Shown: one piece after another, positions 22,605-32,183 of the stretch
Layout: each line of letters opens with the position of its first letter
Position numbering within the stretch: the stretch's first letter is position 1
Assembly (NCBI GenBank): GCA_025024175.1
Contig: QCXZ01000041.1
Location: forward strand, 12,891,786-12,955,785
Length of the DNA stretch: 64,000 bases
DNA from: Rhyzopertha dominica
Lineage: Eukaryota > Arthropoda > Insecta > Coleoptera > Bostrichidae
Direction: 5' to 3'
Made by a program: the position numbers and the translations under genes
Notes under the pieces: generated by a model
Told to the model about the DNA's origin: nothing
Seen by the model: only the letters and a program-made list of their open reading frames with translations
The model's database searches: none

Positions 22605-25600
22605 TTATGATATAGGTAATGCTACTACTTTATTAACTGCTCTTTTGATGATACCTCTAGAAGTTTTAATTTCTACTACGCGGACAACGTTATCTCGTCC
22701 TGGATGTAATTCCACAACTCTTCCTAGCAGCCATTTTAAAGGTGGCAAGTTGTCATCTTTTATTAATACTAATGAATTCACCTTTAATTGGGCATTGGTT
22801 GTGTACCATTTCGTGCGTTGTTGTAATTCTGAGACATAAATTTTGCTCCATCTCTTCCAAATTATAAGAATGACTTTTTGCAGCCTTTGAAATTTGTTTA
22901 GTCTATTATCTGGAGTGTCTTCTGTCTGCAGTTGTTCAGGTAAGGAAGTTAATGGCCGTCCAATTAAGAAATGACCAGGTGTTAAAGCACTTAGGTCAGA
23001 AGGCTCTGATGACATTGGATGAATGGGTCTTGAATTTAGAATAGCTTCGATTTGATACAAAACAGTTTGAAAATCTTCATAATTTAGATTTGCGGTTCCT
23101 ACAATACGCTTTATATAACCTTTCATGCACTTCACCCCAGCTTCCCACATGCCACCAAAATGTGGTGATTTAGGAGGTATAAAGTGCCATTGAATGTTAA
23201 GTGTTTGGGCGTATTTTACAAGAATGTCCTGATTTTTATTGTTGCGAAGAAAACTATTTAATTTTTTTATGTCATTATGTGCTCCTACAAAATTCGTCCC
23301 ATTATCGCTATAAACTGCTTGTGGTAAACCCCTTCTGGCAATAAAGCGCCTAAATGTTGCGATAAATGCTTGAGCAGTTAATTCTGTTACTAATTCTATA
23401 TGTATTGCTTTCGTCGTGAGACAAACAAAAATGCAGATGTATGCCTTTATCAGTTTAGAGTTACGAAGTTTTCGGTCCTTGATTAAGCAAGGTCCGGAGT
23501 AATCCACTCCTACATTGGCAAAAGGAAAGGTGGATGATAGGCGACAAGCTGACAAGTTTCCCATTAATGGAGCTTGTTGATTTGGGGGATTTGCTTTGAA
23601 ACAGATAATGCATTTTTGGAAGACCCTTTTTGCTAAATTTCTTCCACTGACCGGCCAGAAACGTTCCCTAACTGCTGCTAATAAAGTCTGTGGTCCACAA
23701 TGAAGTAACCGTAAATGTTCTGCTTCAAAGATAAGTTTAGTAAGATGATGACGATATGGAAGAAGAGCTGGATGCTGCTTGCTGTAGCTGTAATGTGAGT
23801 TTTGTAAACGACCACCTACTCTAAGGATATTATTTTGGTCCAAAAAAGGCCTTAGTTTTAAGATTTTACTTTTAGATGAAACTGAACCATTTCTTTGCAG
23901 TTGTAAAATTTCGGATTGAAAACATTCTGACTGTGCTATCTGAACTAATTTGTATAAAGCGTCATTTAGTTCTGCAACAGACAATGTGCCAACATTTTGA
24001 GTACATTTAAGATTGTTTCGTTCTTTTTTGACGAAGACATTGTGTTTAAAACGTAAACAATATGCTGTAAAACGTATAAGCTTATGTAATGATGAATATA
24101 AATGGAATATTTCCGATGTTAATTCTGTATTAGTAATATGAGTAGTTACACTGCTATGCTCGGGTTTCAGTTCCAAAGTGTGCGAGTCATATTCATGACC
24201 ACCATTAAATAAAGGTGGATGAAATTCTCTCTGTGAGAGGAATAATGGACCGTGCCACCAAAAATTATTTTTTAATAAGCAGGAAGGACTGGTGCCTCTA
24301 CTTATTAAATCAGCAGGGTTATTTTTTGATTCAATGTGCATCCAGTCTTTAACTGATGAAAGTGACTGAATTTCTGCAATTCGGTTAGCTACAAATGTTT
24401 TGTACTTGTACGAATCTGAACCGATCCAAGACAGAGTAATAGCAGAATCAGTGTAATAAACTATATTTTGAATGTTAGTATTCATACATGTAACCACTAA
24501 ACTGGCGAGTCTGGCTAGCAGCAAAGCAGCACATAGTTCAAGGCGAGGTAGAGTAGTTTTATGCAAAGGAGCTACACGTGATTTTGAACAGAGTAGCTGA
24601 ACTAGCACTTGCCCAGAAGAAGAAATACTTCTAAGGTAGATACAACAACCGTAACCTCTCTCGCTTGCATCTGAAAAGCCATGCACTTCTAATTGACTAG
24701 TTTGCTTTGAAATAGAATGACGAGGGATAGCTAATTGGTTAAGTATGTGTAATTCTTTGTGAAACTCATCCCAAATCTTATGAAATTTAGTTGGTAGGGT
24801 ATCATCCCATCCCAACTTTTCAATCCAAAGAGACTGAATTAGGAATTTTATCTTTACTATTATGGGACTTAGGAGCCCAAGAGGGTCGTAGACCGCTGCT
24901 ATTGTTGATAAAATTTCTCGTTTGCTGGGAAATGTGTTTTTAAATGATGATTCCTTGATATCATATTGAATAGTATCATTTGTTGGGTTCCATTTGAGCC
25001 CTAAAACCTTGTTACTCTCATTTTTGCCAAGCTGTAAAACCTGAAAATTGTTATCATTCTTTGAATGTATGGCTATATTATCTAGAACTGATGGAGCATT
25101 GCATAAAAACTTTCTGAGTTCAAAACCTGAGGCTGAAAGCAAATTCATTACTTCTTGGGTTAAACAGCTAAGTTGTTGCACTGTGCTTGCACCAGTTAAT
25201 AAATCATCGACATAAAAGTCACTGTCAATAACTTTACTAGCTACAGGATGGGATTCAAGGTGTTCAACTGCAATTTGATGTAAACATCGGGTGGCCAAAT
25301 AGGGTGCGCTAGCAGTGCCGTAAGTCACGGTGTTGAGTTGATAACATTTTAACAACTGTTCTGGCTCACTGCGCCAGTATATTTGTTGTAACTGTCTTTG
25401 TTCAGGGTGTATTAGTATTTGTCGATACATTTGTTTAATGTCAGCAGTAATAACAAAATTATGTAGGCGAAATCTTAACAAAATCGAAAATAATGAACTT
25501 TGAACTACAGGGCCTACCATCATTATATCATTAAGAGATTTTCCGGTATGAGTTTTCATGGAAGCGTCAAAAACAACTCTTACTTTAGTAGTTAAAGATT

Positions 25601-27839
25601 GTTCACGAACTACAGGGTGATGTGGCAAGTAACATGATTCTGAAACACTGTTTAAAGGGACCTCAGACATGTGACCCTGGGATAAATAGTCATTCATAAA
25701 TTCAGTGTAAGCAGATTTTAGCGTTGGGTGCTTGTTTAACTTGTTTTCCAAGTTATAAAAGCGGCGCTTGGCCAAATATTCGGAATTACCGAGTTCAGAA
25801 ATATTTGATTTCAACGGCATGTGCACGATGAACCTACCAGAAGTGTCTTTGGAAAGCGTTTTAAGAAAGTACTCTTCGCACTGTCGTTCCTCTGCTGACA
25901 TCAAAGGAGATTTAATCATAGGTTCATCAAGAAGCCAAAATTGTGATAAAGACTTATCAAGTAGGTCTCTTTCTTTGCTGTGTAGAAGAAAACATTGCGA
26001 GTAATTAAGGCATGAATTGTTGTCGTAGGTCGGTTGGCGTGCAAAGCCTGTGATTGTCCAACCAAACTTGGTCTCTATAAGTATAATGTTTTTACACTGC
26101 TTTCTCCGGTATCCCACGATATCCCAGAATACGGAACATCCTAACAGCAAATCAACTGGTTTCGAGACATTAAAATCCTCGTCGGCTAAGTGATATCCCT
26201 TTGGAATAACTATTTCATTTCTATTAAAAGTATAATTTGGCAAAGGATTTGTAACTTTCGGCAATACAAAGCAAGATATCTGTCTTTTAAATGATGAAGA
26301 ATTTGAGCTTATTTCTACATTGATGGATTTTGAAACATTTGTAACATTTGAACAGACTCCGGAAATTACGTGTTGAATGCCTGTAATTGGTAGTTTCAGT
26401 TTGTCACATAAAGCTTTTGATATTAAATTGCTTTGACTTCCATTATCTAATAGAGCTCTTACTGTTAAAGTATCACCATTTAAAGCTTTCACTTGAACTT
26501 GAACTGTTGATAGTATTATTTGAAATCTGTTAGAAGGTTCTGAAACAATATTAACACTAGAGTTTTCTGTGTTTGGTTGCTGTGTGGGAAGCTGAGGTTC
26601 AGATTGTTCTACGGTATGGGCAATATGAAGAAGACTGTGATGTTTTTCACCGCAAATAGCACACAAATGTATTGATTTACATTCGGCGACTTTATGATTA
26701 CGTTTTAGGCAGTTTGTGCATAGATTTTTATCTTTCACAAGAGCTTGTTTTGTGTTAATATCAAAGCCTGAAAATATCTGACACTTATAAATTGGATGAT
26801 GTTGACTGCATACAATACAAGGTGAAATTATAGTAGACGCATGGTTTTGGCTAATAGGTTTTGATTTCTGTATTTGGTAGTCGGTAGGTTTAAAGTTGTG
26901 GAACTGTTCCAGTAGTTTACAGCGGTGCAATAAAAATTCGTTTAACTCTTCAATAGTTGGTAATTCAGATCGAAAAGTATATTCGCTAAATGCCTTTTTA
27001 GTATTCATGTCAAATTTATTTGAAATTATGTATACTAAAAGAACATCCCAAGATTCTATCGGTATTTGTAAATTCTTAAGAGCACGTAAGTCACTGTTTA
27101 GAACATCATGAATGTTTCTTAACACAATATGGGATTCTTTAGTAATCGGTGGTATTTCCATGATGTATTTAATGTGACTGTTAACTAACAAATACTTGTT
27201 TTCGAACCTTTTTTCTAAAAGATCCCATATTATGGCATAGTTTTCGCTTGACAACTGTATATTTTCAACAGTGGTTAGCGCATCTTTGGTCAACGCATTC
27301 TTAAGATGAAAACACTTTTCTATATCAGAGTAAACGGGATTGTGGTGGATTAAAGAAAGAAAGCTATCTCTAAAAGGTACCCAGTTTTTATAATTTCCAT
27401 CAAATGGTTCCAATGATAAACGTGCTAGTTTCAAATTATTAGTACTATTTTGATTTGGAATTGCATTTACGTTGTTAGGTGTACCATAGTGTGACTGATG
27501 AAATTTGGTGTTATAGTCATCAAGAATTGTTTCAGCCAATGCAATTGAGGTCACATAATCCTCTTCAAATTGGTTAACTTCACAAGGGGGAACGTTCACA
27601 TCAAAAATTGATAACTTTGTTATTATAGTATTGTATTTTTCATAGAGAGGTCTGATTAATTCTAATTTTACTTTGATTTTTGCTATGACAGTTTCAGTGA
27701 TTGATAGTTGATCAGAATTTGGCAGATTATTTTTAAATGAACTAACTTGCCTAATAATATTCTTAAGAGAGGCTTGAAGTGTTCTTGCCTCCAAAGGTTC
27801 CTTGGGTGGCATCTTCTTGTGAAGGAGAATGTCTCTCAC
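22605..27839 (-). CDS. BEL/Pao Gag-Pol polyprotein, 1744 aa, intact
   Basis: One open frame carries all BEL/Pao domains in order. The gag domain of the DUF1759 type is at about residues 140-320 (LEPFDGNYKNWVPFRDSF). Cys/His knuckles are at about 341-405 (CIVCSQHH, CTNCLKRNHKVAEC, CAICGEKHHSLLH). The aspartic protease is at about 460-475 (LLDNGSQSN). The reverse transcriptase is at about 740-900 (VVFDAS, with FYVDDLLTG around 875-883). RNase H is at about 1052-1180 (FSDASE, LPRLELC, YYTDSA, NPADLISRG). The integrase has an HHCC zinc-binding part at about 1375-1413 and acidic residues in GVDYSGP (about 1446), YSDNGTNF (about 1512) and MWEAG (about 1566). A DUF5641-type C terminus follows. The catalytic residues I can check are present. 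No envelope gene follows. Expression is expected from the 5' LTR at 28217-28446. Confidence 0.95.
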   Translation of the reverse strand: MRDILLHKKMPPKEPLEARTLQASLKNIIRQVSSFKNNLPNSDQLSITETVIAKIKVKLELIRPLYEKYNTIITKLSIFDVNVPPCEVNQFEEDYVTSIALAETILDDYNTKFHQSHYGTPNNVNAIPNQNSTNNLKLARLSLEPFDGNYKNWVPFRDSFLSLIHHNPVYSDIEKCFHLKNALTKDALTTVENIQLSSENYAIIWDLLEKRFENKYLLVNSHIKYIMEIPPITKESHIVLRNIHDVLNSDLRALKNLQIPIESWDVLLVYIISNKFDMNTKKAFSEYTFRSELPTIEELNEFLLHRCKLLEQFHNFKPTDYQIQKSKPISQNHASTIISPCIVCSQHHPIYKCQIFSGFDINTKQALVKDKNLCTNCLKRNHKVAECKSIHLCAICGEKHHSLLHIAHTVEQSEPQLPTQQPNTENSSVNIVSEPSNRFQIILSTVQVQVKALNGDTLTVRALLDNGSQSNLISKALCDKLKLPITGIQHVISGVCSNVTNVSKSINVEISSNSSSFKRQISCFVLPKVTNPLPNYTFNRNEIVIPKGYHLADEDFNVSKPVDLLLGCSVFWDIVGYRRKQCKNIILIETKFGWTITGFARQPTYDNNSCLNYSQCFLLHSKERDLLDKSLSQFWLLDEPMIKSPLMSAEERQCEEYFLKTLSKDTSGRFIVHMPLKSNISELGNSEYLAKRRFYNLENKLNKHPTLKSAYTEFMNDYLSQGHMSEVPLNSVSESCYLPHHPVVREQSLTTKVRVVFDASMKTHTGKSLNDIMMVGPVVQSSLFSILLRFRLHNFVITADIKQMYRQILIHPEQRQLQQIYWRSEPEQLLKCYQLNTVTYGTASAPYLATRCLHQIAVEHLESHPVASKVIDSDFYVDDLLTGASTVQQLSCLTQEVMNLLSASGFELRKFLCNAPSVLDNIAIHSKNDNNFQVLQLGKNESNKVLGLKWNPTNDTIQYDIKESSFKNTFPSKREILSTIAAVYDPLGLLSPIIVKIKFLIQSLWIEKLGWDDTLPTKFHKIWDEFHKELHILNQLAIPRHSISKQTSQLEVHGFSDASERGYGCCIYLRSISSSGQVLVQLLCSKSRVAPLHKTTLPRLELCAALLLARLASLVVTCMNTNIQNIVYYTDSAITLSWIGSDSYKYKTFVANRIAEIQSLSSVKDWMHIESKNNPADLISRGTSPSCLLKNNFWWHGPLFLSQREFHPPLFNGGHEYDSHTLELKPEHSSVTTHITNTELTSEIFHLYSSLHKLIRFTAYCLRFKHNVFVKKERNNLKCTQNVGTLSVAELNDALYKLVQIAQSECFQSEILQLQRNGSVSSKSKILKLRPFLDQNNILRVGGRLQNSHYSYSKQHPALLPYRHHLTKLIFEAEHLRLLHCGPQTLLAAVRERFWPVSGRNLAKRVFQKCIICFKANPPNQQAPLMGNLSACRLSSTFPFANVGVDYSGPCLIKDRKLRNSKLIKAYICIFVCLTTKAIHIELVTELTAQAFIATFRRFIARRGLPQAVYSDNGTNFVGAHNDIKKLNSFLRNNKNQDILVKYAQTLNIQWHFIPPKSPHFGGMWEAGVKCMKGYIKRIVGTANLNYEDFQTVLYQIEAILNSRPIHPMSSEPSDLSALTPGHFLIGRPLTSLPEQLQTEDTPDNRLNKFQRLQKVILIIWKRWSKIYVSELQQRTKWYTTNAQLKVNSLVLIKDDNLPPLKWLLGRVVELHPGRDNVVRVVEIKTSRGIIKRAVNKVVALPIS

Positions 27840-28216
27840 AGGGGTCCGCTTGTAGTTTTACTTGATGTGTTCGTATCCTTGTGTGTTGGTGGGACCACCA
27901 CACCCTTGTATTCCAAAACCCCGACGTATGTATGCTGCTTCTAGATGAAAACTCGCTTTGATGAATCTACTGTTAAGATCCCTGCTCCTGGTAGGTGTCT
28001 TGCTAATTTGCTTAACTGAAATGTAGTCTTTAGTGCTAAGCGCTGAAGTTGGGTAAAGGATATATTTGTTAAGCTTGCTGCCTTTTGCTGACTATTTGAA
28101 GGAGAGCTTATTGCCGCTTGATTGGGAATTAGGCTGCTCCTGGGGATGCTTCTAAATGCTGATTTGTGCAGATACCACTGACTGGTTTCGGATATCCGGC
28201 TCGTAATGGACCATTA

Positions 28217-28446
28217 TGTTGGGATTCGCGTTTAGTTTACCAAATACGCTTTCCGCTGGTAATGATGATGAAGTGGACTGTATTTCTTTAATTCTTTTAT
28301 TTCCTTTCTTTATTTACAATTCTATCTTGACATATATCTATTTTTATCAATAATAATTCATTTTTTTTGTTGCTTGGTTTACAAACAGTTTATGTACTGC
28401 ATGCAACATGCATGCAGTGTATTGTATTGGGATGTAATTCCTAACA
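28217..28446 (-). repeat. 5' LTR of BEL/Pao element 1
   Basis: The sequence is 230 bases and is the partner of 22264-22493. On the minus strand the next internal bases are TAA followed by TGGTCCATTACGAGCC, a TGG-initial primer-binding site offset by three bases. Confidence 0.95.
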
Positions 28447-28451
28447 ATAAT

Positions 28452-28533
28452 TCCTGATTCAGAAGGCATATTACGGCTGTATTCTGATATGGTAATCTGC
28501 CATTGCTGCATTCAATTACTCAAATTTGAATAG
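28452..28533. other. Short flank between BEL element 1 and the tRNA-like sequence
   Basis: This is AT-rich sequence with no motif of note other than the element's target duplication at its left edge. Confidence 0.4.
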
Positions 28534-28608
28534 GACTTTGGTAGTTCAATGGTTAGCACATTTGACTAATAATCAAAAGGTTCGGGGTTCAAATCCCGAT
28601 CAAAGCCA
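28534..28608 (+). tRNA. tRNA-Ile(AAT)-like sequence
   Basis: An A box (TAGTTCAATGG) and a B box (GGTTCAAATCC) are spaced as in tRNAs. The anticodon arm is a perfect 5-bp stem TTTGA/TCAAA enclosing CTAATAA, giving anticodon AAT with T33 and A37. This is the same loop as eukaryotic tRNA-Ile(AAT). The acceptor pairs GACTTTG with CAAAGCC, with one A-C mismatch. The T arm pairs TCGGG with CCCGA but has one base too many. A run of seven T residues (28615-28621) could end Pol III transcription. The acceptor mismatch and T-arm irregularity leave open a pseudogene or a SINE head. Confidence 0.5.
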
Positions 28609-28614
28609 GTAATA

Positions 28615-28621
28615 CTTTTTT
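28615..28621 (+). terminator. Oligo-T Pol III terminator
   Basis: Seven T residues (28615-28621) lie seven bases after the tRNA-like sequence, which is the usual place for a Pol III stop signal. Confidence 0.5.
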
Positions 28622-31597
28622 ATATCATATGTTGGCCTGTTAGCCCAATAACTATACCTTATGTTATTATCTATGCATCCTTCTGCAACTGTATAACTCG
28701 TACATCTCCAGTATCGCTGCATATATATTACCTCCACATTGGAGCAATAGAGTAGCCGATGTACGGCGAAAGCAGTGCCCTGTGTATAAACGACACTCTG
28801 ATAGGTTAAGCGGTACTGTTTGACATTTTAGCAATACTATTGATTCCTACCACTTGATTAAAACACTTGCCATTACTAAATTTTAAGAATAATCGTGGTG
28901 GTGTGTTTTTGAACGTTATTTGCGGTAGTTAAAGTTTGACTTCTAGTCTTTCAATCAGGACTGCTACTTATCAAAATGAATTCTTGGCCCCATTATGTTT
29001 AACTTTAATTTTTACCTACCGAATTTACATTTTCTAAGGTACATATGTTTCATCATTGACTTCGCGCAAGAATCTGTATATTTCCACTTGCGAGAAAATT
29101 TTTGATTTCTTAAACGTCTTTTAACTCCTGCTTTTTCAAACTGCAATCAACTTTTTCAACCTGCTTAAGTCATATCATTCTTGGTAAATAATTTGGATTT
29201 TAGCATTGAGTAAATAGACCATAATGATGACGATTTTAGTGTTTATAAATAATTTCCTTCGTCTTACACTATGTCAGAAATAAGTTATATTGTTTAACTT
29301 TATTAATTTCTCTGGCTACAAACCTAGTTATAGTTTCAGCAGCACAGGATATCACTGCCACTGTTTTCAATTTTCATCATTTTTTTCTACTAAAATTTAT
29401 TATTTCGACTAAATTGCCCAGATTTTACAAAATTTGACAAATACCTATTGCTAAATTTACCACAAAAAAGAACGCTGTTTACTTAATTGCTATTGACGAC
29501 GAACGTTTACTAGATTTTATCGCTCGGCAAGCGATAGCGAAGGTGACACCCTTCAAGAAAACCCTACTATAATTAATGTTTGTTTATAGATAATTGTATA
29601 AATGGTCTTTCTGGTACTCCAATATTCGAACACAATACACGAAGAAGTAAGTTACAAAGTGAGTTTTGACATTTAAATATACTGCAATTTCTTGCTCAAT
29701 TATAGTAGTGTTAACCACGATAATATTTATTGACCAACAGGTTGAGAAATTACAAGGCAATGCACAAAATTAATAATAAATAAATAATAGGTAATTGTAT
29801 TATAACAAGTAATATAACTAAAGGACAAAAGTACAATACTTTAGATTAACAGAATAAATATATTATATGACGTCAATGGGACATGAAGTACTATACCAAG
29901 AAGACGTTTAAACTATTAACCAGAAAATGCTTAGACACAGCATGGCGTCTAGCAAAGAGTAAAATTGTGTCATGTCTCACTAATAAATATGACAATTCGA
30001 TGCTTTTAATAGAGAAAAAAAATCGTCTGTGATTTTATTCGAAGAAAGCGCATGATAGATTGGATATCATAAACCCAGGCATATTGTATCTTGATTACTT
30101 AATGTTGATATCATTCAAGTTACTAGAAAGTAATTGGTGAAGTTAAATTCGGTTCAGAATTAATCAGATCTTTCAGACTGTACATCTTCTGAAGAATATG
30201 GCTCTCTGCCTTGTAAATCTAGTGATACTGCAATTCATTACAAGACGTTTAAATTTAAAGTATGAACACCATTCTTTCGCAATATCGTGATGGTTTAGCA
30301 TTTTATGAATCATAAATAGTTCCCATAACTAAGAAGGCTGTAAAGCTATCAAGGCTTGGTGGTACATTACATTTTAGCAAATTCAATCTTGTAGATTGTT
30401 GATGGATATAATAAATAGTAGGGAACCTAGATTTACAGATTTAAAGCTGCTATAAAAACATACGGCGTTTGGTTATGTATATGGAATTTGGTAACCCTAG
30501 AACAGCAAAAGCAAGTTTCTTGCTCGCTAGGAGTTTATTAGACGAAATTTTATGATGCACACGTTGCTAAGAAATTCATACATATTATGTACGCTCATCC
30601 ATGAAAATTCTCAACAACCCAAGGCAAAGTACATGACATATTGATGATAATAGACCGTTTCGGTAAAAACAATCTTGTGATACAATGAAATATGCACATA
30701 ATATTTATAACAGTAGGGTACAAATATTGTTCTAAAATTTGGATTGGTTAGAAAACATCGGTTTATTGATGTCAACATTTTTGTTATACTTCCTCAATCC
30801 CAAAGCTTGAGGAAACACACTGTGGAATTGTCAAGGACCACGTTGTAATTATAACCGGAATGATATCCCAGCGTCAAATTAATCGAAGCGTTCACCCAAT
30901 TAGCAGAAGTGCGAAAAAACCTGCCCTTGTTACAGGAATGTTTAAGACGCATTAAAGGCCATTTGGCTTCCTGCAAAAAGGCAAGGTCGCGATGCGGGCG
31001 GCAATTCCACGTTTTTACGAAAAAGCGAAACGGATAATTCTGTTTTATGTGTATACGTAAACGCGACCAATGCCCCCTTGCGGTCGATTTAGAACTGTTG
31101 GTCACTTTTGCAGGAATTACGTGAGGTTTATCGAGTTTTTGCATGGTAGATATTATTTATAACTCTAACGGAACAATATTGTTATAAATGTATGAGAGGT
31201 GGGGTACTGCAGTCTGAAGGCGACCATACTGACTGACAGATGCCTGCATTGGTATAACTAGCAGTCGCGCAATGCGCCAAAAAAGTAACGTAAAGAAGTG
31301 TGTGAAGGTAAATAAATACTTGTCTAAATATTTCGATCTTTTATTTTATCAAAGAATATATAATATAAATACGTTTATTGCTACTAATCCTTTCTTATAA
31401 ATATTAAGGAGTCTTAAGGCTTAAATGCAATCAATTGATTTATATAAGTTAAATAATTAGTTTGAATACATACTGAAAACGTAATTATTCCTGTGCTCCG
31501 TCATGGGTTCTTTTTATGACATGGTTCTGAAACGATGAACCATACGGCCATTCTTGAAGTATCCACAGATTTCGTTTTCTTTTCAATCCACTTCATG
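28622..31597. other. Intergenic DNA; one unexplained ORF at 30794-31144 (-)
   Basis: This AT-rich stretch separates the two BEL elements. A minus-strand frame of 116 codons at 30794-31144 is richer in GC than its flanks and contains SKSTARGHWSRLRIHIK and CRPHRDLAFLQEAKWPLMRL. I do not recognise it and see no splice or poly(A) support, so I do not call it a gene. Nothing else stands out. Confidence 0.4.
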
Positions 31598-31602
31598 GTG
31601 TT

Positions 31603-32051
31603 TGTTTCGCGGCACACGTGAAATTTTAGTTAATTAACACCCTTCGACGGTGTACCGCGTGATTTTCTCATAAATTAAACACTTTCGGACTTACTAACCA
31701 TATATTCACTAATTCTTACAATACTTCTTAACTAAGTCTATTCTAACATACAACGTCTTACATTCCCGCGTTACTTTACAATACTTATTGTCATTCGNTC
31801 TGTACCTAGGTATTTATACTAGCCTACCCCCAACCCCTTGAAAGAATCCCGTTACACAGTACAAAAGGGACGGATCTTGGAAATTCCCAATGTAAAATTA
31901 TGATATAACAACTGTCGCCCACCCCTTTGTGGTTCACAGATAATGGGCAATAAAATATTATTGCGGTTTACTGGAAAGGCCTAATCGTTTACCTACTACC
32001 TCAATTTGGAATTTCCAACTATAACCCGGAGGGTATTGCAAACTAAAAACA
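31603..32051 (-). repeat. 3' LTR of BEL/Pao element 2
   Basis: The sequence is 449 bases and contains the ambiguous base at 31799. Small differences from the right copy are visible in the ACTTATTG and TTCACAGATAATGG stretches. Confidence 0.93.
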
Positions 32052-32183
32052 CTCCCCGCCTTGAAAGCTTTGACTTTCAAAACCATACATTAACTTGTAC
32101 TTATTGTCTTCATAGGTTATAGCCTAAATATTGCTTATTTACTGTCTTGTAACACTAACACATGACAGTCCACTTGCACTTTT

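Larger units (their letters stand above)
22264..28446 (-). mobile_element. BEL/Pao LTR retrotransposon 1, complete, apparently young
   Basis: Two 230-base LTRs (22264-22493 and 28217-28446) begin TGTTGGG, end CTAACA and look identical by eye. A 5-base duplication ATAAT flanks the element (22259-22263 and 28447-28451). The element reads on the minus strand, so the right copy is the 5' LTR. A polypurine tract, AAGGGGGGCCGGCA on the minus strand, abuts the 3' LTR at 22494. The single internal ORF is uninterrupted. Structure, duplication length and protein order all fit BEL/Pao. The matching LTRs and open frame indicate recent insertion and possible autonomy. Confidence 0.95.
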
